Shown here: piece after piece, positions 22,549 to 33,055 of the stretch
Position numbering within the stretch: position 1 is the first letter of the stretch
How the letters are laid out: every line of letters starts with the position of its first letter
Origin: Ligula intestinalis
Lineage: Eukaryota; Platyhelminthes; Cestoda; Diphyllobothriidea; Diphyllobothriidae
NCBI GenBank assembly: GCA_036362985.1
Contig: JAYGXS010000005.1
Span: 28,798,314 to 28,862,313 of the forward strand
DNA: 64,000 nucleotides
Direction of reading: 5' to 3'
Notes under the pieces: model-generated
What the model saw: the letters and a program-made list of their open reading frames with translations, nothing else
The model's database searches: none
What the model was told of the DNA's origin: nothing
Position numbers and translations under genes: made by a program

Positions 22549-22964
22549 AGTGGCGATCCTAAGGTCCTTGCAATCCGCTTCAGGAGCAAATTACAGAAGA
22601 GTTGAATAACTTCTTGCGGACGTGGATGGAAACCTCTGGCCACAGCCAATGCGGGAGATTAACGAGCGCGCGTTCATGGTAGGCAGCGTGAGAAAGGTGC
22701 ACACGTTCTTTCCGTGAGATGAATCATCGTGGAAGTGTGAATATTCCTGACAATAATAATTCAGTAGATTAGTTTTTTTATTATGAAACACACTGCAGCC
22801 GAGCTAACGCAAATTGGACTTGCAGTCCTCTTCCTGTGTGGATCTTTGTAAGGTTAATGCTCGTGCCTCTATTTCCCGCCCACTACACTGAAAATTGTCT
22901 GATGTACTAACCATAATTTGGATGCTTTCCAAATGCCTAACAGTTCTTACTTCTATTCTTTTAG

Positions 22965-23178
22965 AATGCTCGATGAACTGACTGATATCCAGAATTCTAT
23001 TGATCGTCTTCGTGACAAGCTGAACCTGTCTGAGAACAATTTGAAGCATCTCCAGGATACACAACTTATGTTGGAAAAGGAAATACACATGAAGAATAAT
23101 TCAATTCAAGTAGACAAGGATCATTGTGTGCGTCACCGCATGGCCTTTCCGGATGCTGTGAGACTTGAAGGCCATTAA
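22965..23178 (+). CDS. Tektin, exon 5 of 5 (residues 374-444)
   Basis: The last exon encodes MLDELTDIQNSIDRLRDKLN, then a second heptad stretch with LQDTQLMLEKEIHMKNNSI. It ends CVRHRMAFPD AVRLEGH and TAA. The IDRLRDKL and the cysteine near the end follow the usual tektin C-terminal pattern. Phase fits the two bases left by exon 4. Confidence 0.95.
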
Positions 23179-24714
23179 AAACGAACTGCTTCGGGTACAA
23201 GAACGTGGACCGTATTTCAAGCGTGTACAAATACCGTTCATAAGATGTGGACGATTGGCTGTTACTATTTATGTAGAGTTACTTAAACAGTTTAAGTAGC
23301 GTTAATATCTATATCGTAAAAGTTTGCCAACACTGTTTGTATGACAAACGAGATGGGCTTGACAAGGGTTGTTTTCATGCTATTTTTAATAACCAAAAGA
23401 GTAAACTGGGACAGCGAACTTCGCACCGGATGATGTAGGCCCAAACAGACAAGCTAACCTCAAAACATGGTCTTAGCACTGAAGTTAAAACCTTGCGAAT
23501 ACTGTGTAATAGCATAATTTGTAATTGGAATTTTGTATGAACTGAATTTATCGCAGGGGGTTAAGTGAGTCAAACCCAGCAACTGCGATCTTCAGACCAT
23601 GGTAACTTAGTGCAGATGAAGTCGGTGAAGGCCAGAGTAGAGGGAAGAGTATATTGTGTGCACAAAATAAAGGAGAATAGATTAGAGAAGATTGATTTGG
23701 GAGAGCCCGAACACCAAAGCGATCTACCGGGTCCCACGTTAGGTCTTAGCAGCAATCAGGCAAGAAAACACAGAGAGCGCATCCATTGGCTGGGTTGGCC
23801 CGGAGATTTTGGGCAAAGAAGCAGCTTGCGTCGGGAACACGTGCAAACTTGCTATTCATCGCTTGGCCCAAACCGCGTAGATGCGGGAACTGTGATTGGT
23901 TGGACGGCGTGTTGGGTAGTCCACGTCATGCGCGCTAGTAAGTCTGCTGAGCGCAACGACCTTGAGCTCCAGACAGATTGAGGCCACGATGGGAAAGCCA
24001 GACATCGGATAGGCGGCAACCGCTAAAAATTCTCCAAGACAGACTGCCATCTATTAGAATCACAGGTCAATTTCTGGGACATGTTTACGAAACCCCTTGT
24101 GATCTTGAGTCTGGAACACGTAAAGCTCGATAGCTGACTTTCCCAATCGAAATTCCTGGTGAACTGAACGAAAATGCTCTGAAATATGGCATTATCAGTT
24201 AGGTGGGGCCTCCGCATTATCGTTCTTCCTTCTATAAGTTTGGGGGTTTCACCTGTAGCAAGGAGGTACTGTTGGAAAAATGCTTAGAAGATATTTTCAA
24301 GGGGATGAAAAAAACTGCAGCTTTTTCGTTCACTGTGGATTAATAAAATGCTAAAATGGCCACATTTATCTAGCACAAGTTTCGGAGGTCGCACGTTATA
24401 CGGTATCATTCAGCTGGTTGAAGTAAAACAGTCTACAAATTAGACACAGCATAACTACTTTCGGTTGGCGTCTAGACAGAACTTAACATCGTTGGCGTTA
24501 ATAACTGACTTTGATCAGAGTGCTAACGGTGGTCCTACAAATATCACGTCCGGATGCATGCGCATCTCCCGCCTGTGACGTAGGTCACATGACGGCATGG
24601 GGCTGGAACCGGGAATCTGGAAATTCGCAAAGGCCTGATTTCAGGGGGAGGAATTGTAGCTACGACTTGACATTACCGAATACGAATTCCTCACTACAGT
24701 TTCCTTTATAGTAC
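23179..24714. other. Downstream of tektin; nothing firm
   Basis: It includes the probable 3' untranslated region with a possible AATAAA at 23666-23671. A 138-codon frame at 23565-23981 has no recognised domain. Confidence 0.45.
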
Positions 24715-25050
24715 TCAGAGAGAGACACAGTTTATTTTGAAAATATAATTCCCAAAATGGTCACCAAAACGTCCTGCAGTCACAATGAATAAAATTAGGC
24801 AAACAAACTCACAACACCGGCAAATCAAAAGCAATCCACGATCACCAATGACTGTAAGTGACGAAATCGTGGATAAATGTTCTTGGAGAATTCCTCAAAT
24901 AAAAGCCTGCTTTTCATTGTCGTTCAAACAAACAAAAAGGGGTAAAATCGGTTTATAATGGTCGAAGTAGGTCAACCGACGTAGACATACGAAAATTTAC
25001 ATGCGAAAAGAGGAAAGAAAAAATTGCGGCTCAAGTTGAAAAGCCCGCTT
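24715..25050 (+). repeat. Dispersed repeat R1, copy B
   Basis: Second copy of the block at 12963-13310, starting GAGAGACACAGTTTATTTT and ending CTCAAGTTGAAAAGCC. Both copies keep the same ends, which suggests a defined element with these boundaries. Confidence 0.75.
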
Positions 25051-26409
25051 GTCTTCTGCTGATGATCCGAGCTGTGCCAGGCATATGACTGAAACCAGGG
25101 ATACAGCTCTTGCCGATTTTCCCTCTAATGGGTGAGGTTAGCGTTTGTCCGGTGTGATTTACCGTTTTTATGGCTTAGGCAGCACGTGCCGGTAGCGGCC
25201 CGGGATAGAAACAGCTTGGCAATGGCGGCTGCTCAATCTTATGTCCAGTGACGTTAAAGTCGTTTAGTATTCATCCCCCCCCCCCCCCCCTTCTACCCTC
25301 CTTTCTGACGTCAGACTTAAGAGTCAGTTGAGTAGCCCTTGACCGTCCTCAAGCTGCTACTGATCTCCCTTCGGTACCAAAATTCTTCCTGAATTATTGT
25401 GCGCACATACCGGGAATAAGTACGTTCTTCCCTGCTCTCGAGTTCGCTCAGTCGATTAGGGGTGGGAGCGAGGGTGTATGGGGCATGGACATAAATTAAG
25501 CAGTGTTCTGGGCCAGATGCCGGCTTGATTAGTCTGTCGATCGTTCTACGTGCTTGCCGGCGGCTCATCTCGCGTATCTTCATTGTTTTCACCCTGCTGT
25601 GGTAATTTGGGGATGTGACTTTGCACACCCCAAACATCGCGCCAGGTCTTGCCTCCTCCCCCCTTCCCCCCCCCCCCCCTTTCCGCTGTACATTGGCGCC
25701 TGAGGAGGATGTCCATTTGCGGTTAGGTTTGCCGCCGGGGGGGGGGGGGACGGGACGGGGGCTAGTGTGGTAAACAAAATCTCGCGCTCCCTTTTTTATT
25801 GCGGTTCGGTTGCCTCGTCGTCGTCCTGCTCCCCACCCCTCCCTCCCCCTTAATGATTCTTTCATCAACAGCGAAGCTATTGTTTATATCAACGTCTGGA
25901 ATTGTGTTCCAGTCTGGCCCTCACTCCCACGGTTCTCCAGCTGTCAGCAGTAGTACAACTCGTGTGGTTGGCGGTGCGGTGGTGGGGCCCGATGATGGGG
26001 AGATCCTTCGTGGACGCCCACATCCTCTAGGTAGTGGGTGGGGTGGGGTATTGGTGAGTATCGGTTAGGACAGTTGGCCCGGGGTATTCGGCGAGGCACA
26101 CGGGACAGCGGTGACGGCCTTATGCACAGCATAGCTTTCGCTTTGTGTACGCATCTTCCTCTTTTTTCACAATGGCGGGATTAGGTCAAGACAATCACCC
26201 ATCCTCTTGGTCTCAGTGACAGTTCAGGCATTCATCCTTCGTCTCCCTCCCCGTGCACTCAGGGGACGATAAACAGACTTTCCTTTCAAGTATGTCCTGG
26301 TTTAAAGACCGCACTACTGAACGAGCGTGAGCTGCCTTCGTCGACAGACAGGTTCAAAAACACTCGCGTTCACCGATTGTTAACTGAATTCCCTCGTCTT
26401 ACTCTGCCT
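25051..26409. repeat. C/G homopolymer-rich intergenic stretch
   Basis: Runs of C at 25274-25290 and 25666-25679 and of G at 25737-25749 occur in GC-rich surroundings. The 183-codon reverse frame at 25317-25868 spans them and is a product of base composition. No repeat family or gene was recognised. Confidence 0.55.
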
Positions 26410-26575
26410 TGGGGCTCATTCTCCAGCCTCACCAACAGCTACACAGCGGCTAGCAGGCTGGGCAGATATCATTGCCGGCAAAGATTAGATAGACGGTAAT
26501 GATCATTTTTTGTTCAATAGCCGTCATCAGCTACTCATACCAAATACCAAGTGGTGCCCCACTCGAGGCCGGCGG
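26410..26575 (-). mobile_element. Hammerhead repeat, copy 6
   Basis: Reverse-oriented tail (GGGCTCATTCTC, TAGCAGGCTGGGCAGATA, TTGCCGGCAAAG), then a ribozyme part with CTGATGA, CGGCT and a degraded second box. CACCACTTGG and CCTCGAGTGGGG are the end of the tRNA-like head. GATCATT replaces the stem III palindrome by another palindrome-like form. Confidence 0.6.
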
Positions 26576-26589
26576 GGCAATGTTATTTG

Positions 26590-26830
26590 TCTAGACTACT
26601 AGCGGCTGCTGGCGGAGCACGAGAATAAGGCTCAAAACAGATCAAAACGAGTGAATTCTGTTAATGATCGATGAATTTAATCCACGAGTGTCAATGTGTC
26701 TCGATCTAAACCGGCAAGACAACGAACTTGTGTCTCAATGGTTAGAATGTTAGAATTCTAATCAAGGGGTCTTTAGTTCGAGTCTCGGATGGGGCACCCG
26801 AGTGGGAAGCAGAGCAGATTTTATTGGACG
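26590..26830 (+). mobile_element. Hammerhead repeat, copy 7 (5' part: tail motif, linker, tRNA head)
   Basis: The order TAGACTACTAGCGGCTGCTG, linker CACGAGTGTCAATGTGTC, ACCGGCAAGACAACGAACTT, then the tRNA-like head shows that the tail motif lies upstream of the head within one unit. The ribozyme part is missing. It is head-to-head with the copy at 26410. Confidence 0.6.
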
Positions 26831-28053
26831 CTTGCCAATAGGATAAGGTCGGATATTATTTTAGGATCCACGTAGCAACATCACCTATAGTGGAGCCGTG
26901 AGGGGCATTGCAGTCACTGATAGCCATCCTTTTCTGGTAGTATTTACAATTATTAAAAAAGGCGGAAAGATTTGCTTGTGGCCCGATAATAGCGGAGGCT
27001 ATAAAGCACCATCTCATATATTTAATCATAACAGTTAGTAGGGATAACGTCAGCCTGTTAGCAGCCACGGCGACGGAGGCTTAACGAAAAGAGCGTGCAG
27101 ACCCAATGGAGTGCTGAGTTGCGTATCCGAAATGTACTCAAAGGACGCTCCTCCCAGGGAGGAACCGATAGGTACTATCGCAGCATGCTACTTTGGCCCA
27201 CTTAAAGAGGTTAGTTTGTTGTTCTTCAAGTAAAATATTAATGCTCATTCTGTCAAACTTTTAAAGGAGCCCGCTCCTCATACTGAGGACGGATTTATTG
27301 ATGCTATGTTTTTCCAGATCCAAACACTAGTCGCAAAAGATTGGCATGACTGCAGTCTGTAGCCAAGGCGTTCCTATGGGGTAGTAAATCTTGGCCTAGG
27401 TCCGACACGACACACAAAAATGTGACCACCGCATGCTCCGCAGCCTGATGGTGCAGAGACGGTGAATTGCGTGTGAATTAATTTAAGTAGTATCTGACTT
27501 ATACTGCGTCTACCGCCCACTCTCTTCTCTCACCCAAAGGTGTCCGAGGTCAAGCTACAGTCGAAAAAACCGGAGTTGCGATTGGGCGCGTGTAGATGGC
27601 AAAGCGGGAGCCTGAAATAACGCGTCCCGCCACATCCCCTTTCCATATACGGCATTTTTGTTGATGCACATCCCGAATAACCGCTGCCACACCCTGATCT
27701 ACACTCCAGTGCTCCCGTAGCTCCCGTGCTGGTCCAGCGCATCTACCACGCAGCCTGTCTAGGAGGCACGATCGTGTGTTCACATATGAGGTCGCAGTGT
27801 TGAGAACAATCCCGGGCAAGAACTACCCCTACTATTCATACTTTTACTATTATCGGTAATACTACTACTATTGCTAATATTAATACTACTGATGCTAATG
27901 TTGTTGCTGCCACTGCCACGTATACTTTTTCCAGTCAATTCAGCAACCCCAGACATTCTAAACATAAGGTTTAGACACGCTGTCACTCCGAACGGGAACT
28001 GAGTTATTATTGGTTAGAGAGGATTGATAAAAGATCGATAACCGTTGATGAAA
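26831..28053. other. Intergenic, nothing recognised
   Basis: Short open frames only. Positions 27830-27920 hold an imperfect TAC/TAA/TACTACT trinucleotide-like stretch. Confidence 0.45.
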
Positions 28054-28206
28054 AGTCACCGACCGCTAAAGGAACTCACTTCTCCGCTCTGCCTTGGGTC
28101 TCATTTCTCGGGTTTAACAGTACAAGCTGCTACGGCCGTTGTCAGGTCGCGAGAATGAGACACTTGACAGAGCGGAGAAGAGAGTTCAATGAGCAGTCGG
28201 TGACCT
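28054..28206. repeat. Foldback: inverted repeat from the hammerhead-repeat body
   Basis: The arm at 28054-28109 (GTCACCGACCGCT...TCTCCGCTCTG...GTCTCATTTCTCG) is matched in reverse by 28148-28206 (GAGAATGAGAC...CAGAGCGGAGAAG...GTCGGTGACC). The arms are about 57 bp, with a spacer of about 40 bp. Both are the linker/tail part of the retrozyme-like family, here joined head to head. Confidence 0.75.
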
Positions 28207-28430
28207 TGCGTCAACGAGTTTCAATATCTCCTGATCAAATCCGGCAAGACAACGAGCTTGGAACTCAATGTCTGGAGCGTTCGATTCTGATCGAAAGGCC
28301 AAGATTTCGATCCTCGAGTGGTACATAACTTGGGCCTGGGTGTGACGGGCTGACGACGGCTTATAAGCTAGAAATGCTCATTCCAGTTTCCCTTGTCTTT
28401 GCCGGCAATAATATCTGCAGATAGACAGTG
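28207..28430 (+). mobile_element. tRNA-headed hammerhead repeat, copy 8
   Basis: Linker (CAACGAGTTTCAATATCTCC), CCGGCAAGACAACGAGCTTG, tRNA-like head with TTCTGATCGAAAGG anticodon-arm relic, then CTGACGA (28350-28356), stem II CGGCTTATAAGCTA, GAAA, and CCAGTTTCCC closing stem I against GACGGG with one mismatch. The tail GTCTTTGCCGGCAAT closes it. Among the most complete copies. Confidence 0.7.
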
Positions 28431-28814
28431 GTCAACTTCTACCTTCCACTGACAATAAGTCTCGAATACCGATGGTTCATCGTCATCAGCGGTACTTTTG
28501 ACTGGAGGGCCAAGGCAAAACGGAACGCCTGCGGCAAACCTGTCAGACTTCTCATGCAGTCTTTGTCAAATTGAAGAAACTGCAGATGCACCGGCACAAA
28601 TTTTACTAATAGTTTCATGACAAAAGGGAACTCGGACAATGAGGGCAGAGATCGGCTTCCCGAATGACTAGTTTAAGCTCATCGCGAAACATCTGCAGAT
28701 ACTATAAGAACAAATAGTTGTTGCTAAATAAACAATGTCATGCATCAATGTCCACTTTGGTGTCGGTATTTTGTACGACAAAAATATCTTAAATTTGCGA
28801 AAATTTCCATTGAA
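28431..28814. other. Intergenic, nothing recognised
   Basis: No repeat or coding relic was recognised between the short repeat and the Penelope inverted repeat. Confidence 0.4.
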
Positions 28815-28912
28815 AAATTCAGAAGATGAATTGGCGAACATACGTTTGTGTTCGATAATCTTCATCATCATTAAGTAAAACGACTATGCGGGTTGGTAGA
28901 AAAAATAAAACT
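28815..28912 (-). repeat. Left inverted repeat of Penelope alpha copy, with hammerhead-like motif
   Basis: The reverse strand reads ATGATGAAGATTATC, GAACACAAACGTATGTTC, GCCAATT. The same sequence lies forward at 29610-29665. Inward from it, GACTATGCGGGTTGGT is also mirrored. Penelope elements are known to have LTR-like ends in either direct or inverted orientation with hammerhead motifs in them. Confidence 0.7.
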
Positions 28913-29400
28913 CAATGTTAACAGCACAGAAGAAGCGAATATTCATCAGGGTCTCATTTCAAGGGGACGGACCAAGCGAACTCCTAAGGAGGCGCCTGAG
29001 TCAAGCTGTAGCAACTACCTTCGAAGCAGCCAACGCCCATTTACTTTTTTCGACCACTCCTATCCTATGCGAAGAGATCAAGGACAAACTTCCAGCCCAG
29101 ACCACCTCTATGTGCATATATTCATTTACCTGCTCATGTGGGGCGGGATATACTGGTCACACGAGCCGGCGTTTGTCCAAAAGAGTCCGAGAACACATTC
29201 CATAATGGTTAGGAAAGGACTAACTAAAGGATGTAAACAGTTCCATTCTAGTGCATCTGGTAGACTCTGATCATCGCGTGGAGGCCAAAGAGGCCTTCCG
29301 AGTGATCTACAAGCTACCTTCAAGCTACTCAAAATTTATTGGACAGCGTCTGTTGGCTAGGACAGAAGCGCCCGCCATCAGGCTATGCTGACCGGTCCTT
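28913..29400 (+). pseudogene. Penelope-like element fragment with GIY-YIG nuclease, family alpha
   Basis: A 96-codon frame reads FQGDGPSELLRRRLSQAV, then FSTTPILCEEIKDKLP, then CIYSFTCSCGAGYTGHTSRR and SKRVREHIP. The CIYSFTCSCG-GYTGHTSRRL segment is the GIY-YIG core, with the Tyr, Gly and Arg of the fold. A TAA follows HIP. Beyond it HRVEAKEAFRVIYKLPSSYS belongs to the same C-terminus. The reverse transcriptase is absent, so this is a 3'-end insertion between inverted repeats. Confidence 0.88.
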
Positions 29401-29559
29401 TGTGCCCAAAAAAATTTCATCGCGGCGCCGCAGTTACCATGGTCAAAAGCTGCTAATGCAACAGCCAGCAGCTTAGCACCTCAACCGACTACCAGTTCCC
29501 CCCTAACACTGATCAAATGTTGACCCTGTTCCGCCCCTGCCCAGACAATCGTTCTATTT

Positions 29560-29665
29560 TTCGACCAACCCGCATAGTCTATGTACTTAATTACCATATA
29601 AATTTAAAAGCCTGATGAGAATTATCGAAAACAAACGTATGTTCGCCAATTGATCTTTTGGACAA
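29560..29665 (+). repeat. Right inverted repeat of Penelope alpha copy, with hammerhead motif
   Basis: CTGATGA (29613-29619), a short stem GAATTATC, GAAA, then ACAAACGTATGTTC and GCC. Stem II is G-A/T-C with an ATTA loop. Stem III is AACA/TGTT with a six-base loop, and the cleavage triplet would be UUC. The core boxes are canonical, the best preserved of this type in the window. Stem I is short. Confidence 0.55.
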
Positions 29666-30369
29666 AAATATCCTATGATTTGCTACTGTTTTGTAGACAT
29701 GGGCGAGTTGCAAATGCGAGCTGGGCTATGGCAGCAGTTGTGAGCAACTATCAGATAGATGCTCATGTGACTGCTCATCCATTTTGTGCAAAGTACGTGT
29801 GTGTTTTTGTTTGGGGAGCCAGGTCATGTACGTGGCACGCGCAGACGAGCTCATTAACTATGTCAGCCACTACGCCCGTTTCCTGCACCAGCCAACTGAC
29901 CACCTCGGGAACCTGGGGCCTGGGAAAGGAGATGCACACTGAGATCGAGCGCTCAGCGCACCCTCCTCCCATGGCCTGGAAAGTCGCCAACTGGGCCACG
30001 CCGCACGGTCAGCCCAGTGTATGATTGTGCGGAGTGACCAACTGAGAGTCGGGTGCAGCCTCTATGCCATTCTCACTTTCTATTCAGGTTTAGTGGCGCG
30101 TTTAGGCGCGGCTCGGATTGTACCAACCGCCTGCCTCTGCTTGGTTTCAGTCATTCATGACACCAGATACAGTTGAGAGGAGGAAGTAGTGCGGTAGATT
30201 CCCGCAATTTTATTACCACTATAATATTATTCAGATACAATGCTCCGCTTCTATGTCGCTGTGACGTGGGACACACGGTGGATTTCGTCAAAACTGCCGT
30301 TTGAAATATATATGTCTGTGCTCGTGACAGTCTTAGATAGAGGCTGAATACCACGCTTCTGCTACTGTT
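29666..30369. other. Intergenic, nothing recognised
   Basis: A 124-codon frame at 29650-30024 has no recognised domain. Nothing else was seen. Confidence 0.4.
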
Positions 30370-30475
30370 TTCTGTTGATGTCGCTGCTGAAGAATCCTCG
30401 ACGGATGTCGAAACGTCAGGTGAATGAAAGTGTTGTCCCAGCGATCGAATCCGTCTGCTTATTTGGTTTTCCATA
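30370..30475 (+). mobile_element. Penelope 3' end with hammerhead-like motif
   Basis: CTGAAGA (30387-30393), ATCC/GGAT stem II, GAAACGTC (30410-30417), AGGTGAATGAAAG and GTTGTCCCAGCGATCGAAT. This is the forward version of the end sequence at 44944-45167. The first box is mutated. Confidence 0.5.
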
Positions 30476-31052
30476 AGTGCACCAGTAGGCAGCTAAATGC
30501 ATTTTTTGCGAGCCACAATAGGCGAACTTGTGTCACATCCGATTCTTAGCTCACTTCTTCTTTATCCCTCTGACTTCCCACTGCAACACTGTGGAGTTGT
30601 ACTTGCTTGTACATGATACAGCTATAATAATGCCTGATCTAACTGTTTTCATTGACGTCCCAGAAAATGCCTCTCCAGGCGTGATGGTGAGCGGCAGCGG
30701 ATCTAGAGAGCTCCACCCAGTCTCTTCTCCGGTGACGGAGACAGAAGGTCTAAGAACCGCTTCCATGTCTTGATAACTGGTGTCGAGTCAAGTTTGGAGT
30801 TGTCCTCCTCTTCGACGCCTCCAAGTGGGCTGCGGCTCCGAATCGAGGGCAGTATAACAATTATCATGTGCCAAACCAACTTAATAATTAAGTCAGCCTA
30901 GTAGTCATTCTGGTGGATTCGAGATGATTGCTTAGGAAATCCTGCTTGGGCAGTCAACTTGCTGTCCCGTATTGGTGGATTCCATATGGGCAGCAAAGTT
31001 TGGTGGGTAATATCGATCCAAGTGTGATTAAACTCACGGTGTGAAACGCGAC
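30476..31052. other. Intergenic, little recognised
   Basis: CCAAACCAACTTAATAATTAAGTCAG at about 30871-30896 matches part of the Penelope gamma tail near 46670-46695, so a small fragment of that tail lies here. The rest is unrecognised. Confidence 0.4.
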
Positions 31053-31170
31053 ATTCGTAGCTCAAGTAGGTAGAGCGTTGGCTTGTGTAAAAGGCCTCCC
31101 TCCTATGCGTGTTCGAATCCCGCCAAATGCCGCGAATTTTTTTCACAATTGGGTCAACTAAAATATCAGG
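31053..31170 (+). repeat. tRNA-derived SINE, second family, copy 1
   Basis: GTAGCTCAAGTAGGTAGAGCG forms a tRNA D-arm with a good A-box, and GTGTTCGAATCCC is a B-box in a T-arm with four of five pairs. The acceptor arms pair at five of seven positions. There is no sensible anticodon stem, so it is not a functional tRNA gene. The tail TTTTTCACAATTGGGTCAAC recurs with related heads at 53500-53605, 53780-53900 and 62540-62640. Confidence 0.6.
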
Positions 31171-31735
31171 TGGTAGACAACGGAGAACGTTCCAAACCAC
31201 CTAAGTCGTCTTTCTTGGATGACCTGAGTTATCCTCGCGATAGAGTCGCAGTGGGTGCGGATGGCCTCATTTAAGACGACGTCAGTATAATTTTCTCGAA
31301 GGATGGCGCTCAGGCGGCAGTGGTAAAATATCTCACGTCTTTGCTCATCTTCAGCGCGCAAAGATCAGCATTCACATCCGTAGAGAAGGACTGGACGGAC
31401 GGATAAACGATACATACGGATCTTCATCGAGATGGATTTGCCGCATCGGATCCATAGGTGCTTCCTGAGAGTTGAGAAAACCCTGCGAGTGATATCGATT
31501 CGGAGGTTAATTTTGTCCTTACTCTGTATATTCGGTAGCAGCCTCGCCCCGCAGTCTTTAAAGCTGTCTTCTCCTTCAAGCTGACGGCCATTCATCCCCA
31601 TGTGTGCCTTCTCCTGGTCAGCGATGCAACTCGAGAATAATTTAGTCTTCCTGGTATTTATGGACAAGCCAACCGACATGGTGATTTCATCGTAGATATA
31701 TGCAAGGTCGGTCGGCTGGCGTCTAGGTGCGATTA
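31171..31735 (-). pseudogene. RTE-type LINE reverse transcriptase C-terminus
   Basis: The reverse strand reads VGLSINTRKTKLFSSCIAD, then GEDSFKDCGARLLPNIQSKD, RVFSTLRKHLW, RPVLLYGCEC, a stop (TGA where TGG for Trp is expected), RAEDEQRREIF, and RRLRWFG followed by a shifted NVLRCLPPD. This is the thumb and C-terminal region of RTE-clade enzymes; YGCECW and RRLRWFGHVLRR are typical. The catalytic palm is absent. The second SINE family abuts its 3' end in the opposite orientation. Confidence 0.88.
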
Positions 31736-32490
31736 TGGCTTTTACAAGAGAATAGAAAGCCGTCCTGCGTTAATGGCCGTCACTTTAAACAAAGAAACAC
31801 TTAAGTGGTCTTTAGTTGAAGAGACAGCGCCAGGCCCTTCCTATAATGCCAATCGATTCCTTAGCTCTCGTTTCAGTGAGCCTTGGTTAACCCTCCATCA
31901 GCATGAGGCTTCCATCCCCTCGTCTAGCGTGCAAACTTGACAGAGACCATCTTTTCGGTTTTTTATCATAAAAAAGAGGTGCAAAGGACCCACAGACCTG
32001 TCCGTTGTGGGTGGATGACTTTGACTGATGTGTCGACTCTGGTGCGTATTACGGCAGTCTATCGATACGCCCCAATAACGCATGACCCACGACGTTTAGT
32101 TGCTGTCTACCAGCTGACCCAGCGTTCACACCGTTGCATAATTTTATCTTCCAGGTAGTCCTTTTATTTTTGTAAAATTCAGCTCCCGATGCCACAGTTC
32201 TACTAAAAGTGCTCACCTTTTGAGTTTAATTGCATTAAATATGCAAAGATCAGGTGTGATTCATATTGGCTCATCTGGCTTGACCGCAAGGTAGCCCGAT
32301 GATATGCTGTTGGTAAAGGTCTTGCTTCCCTCACTTCCATTAAATTAAAACAACTGCTAGTTGACTGCCCTCTGCTATACTAGTTTGTTCTCATTAAACC
32401 CACAAATTTAGGCGAGATTTCCGAAATAATGAAAGACTGGTTCTTCCATTAAAATCGGATCTCCGAGATAAATATTTGTGAATAGTCTTT
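31736..32490. other. Intergenic, nothing recognised
   Basis: Short overlapping open frames without domains. Confidence 0.4.
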
Positions 32491-32539
32491 ACCACCACCA
32501 CCACTACCACCACCACCACCACCACAACCACCACCACCA
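32491..32539 (+). repeat. (ACC)n trinucleotide microsatellite
   Basis: About sixteen ACC/CCA units with two substitutions. The glycine-rich reverse frame over it is not a gene. Confidence 0.95.
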
Positions 32540-33055
32540 GATGAAAGGATCAGCTGAAAGTGTGTGTTAACAAAAACACAGCTCAGACTAGCCACGTTGA
32601 ACTCGTACACGTCTTTAAAAGTAAAAAGTACCAAGTTATAAGGATTTCTATTAATTTAATCAGTGCCTAGAACAAACTGGTTTTAATACCTGTAAATAAC
32701 CTGGCTATAATCACCCAACGCATAAACGAACATTTACACATATACGGGCGAAGACTACTATTAATCAAGGACATTTGGTTAACATTCAAAATAATATGGA
32801 GCAGCTTTACTCATCCAGATTATAAGAGAAAGGCCTTTAATAGGTAAATAAATACATTCATAAATCACGTGCTAATGCCGTTCTAACTTTCACCTACCCC
32901 TTGGACACAGAAAAGAGGACTTTATAATCTCAGCGGTTCTCATATATTGAACATAAATATGTATATACATAGGGTCAAATCAAGTTCTGGCCTGGAGTGT
33001 TCCGTTAAAAGAAAAACACAAATCGGGTTTAATTTTTACGCATAAATTAACTACC
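32540..33055. other. Downstream of foxD
   Basis: Because foxD is on the - strand this is its 3' side. A reverse ATTAAA (TTTAAT at 33028-33033) lies about 25 bases past the stop and could serve in polyadenylation. Otherwise AT-rich and unrecognised. Confidence 0.4.

Larger units (their letters stand above)
20039..22964 (+). other. Tektin intron 4 (2.9 kb)
   Basis: GTAAGT donor and TTCTTTTAG acceptor. The first kilobase shows nothing firm; an 86-codon reverse frame at 20339-20599 has no recognised domain. A run of 14 C lies at 21117-21130. Repeat R2 and a partial hammerhead repeat follow. Confidence 0.85.

Noticed and set aside
25317..25868. 183-codon reverse open frame
   Set aside because: It crosses C and G homopolymers, and its composition follows the GC-rich base content.
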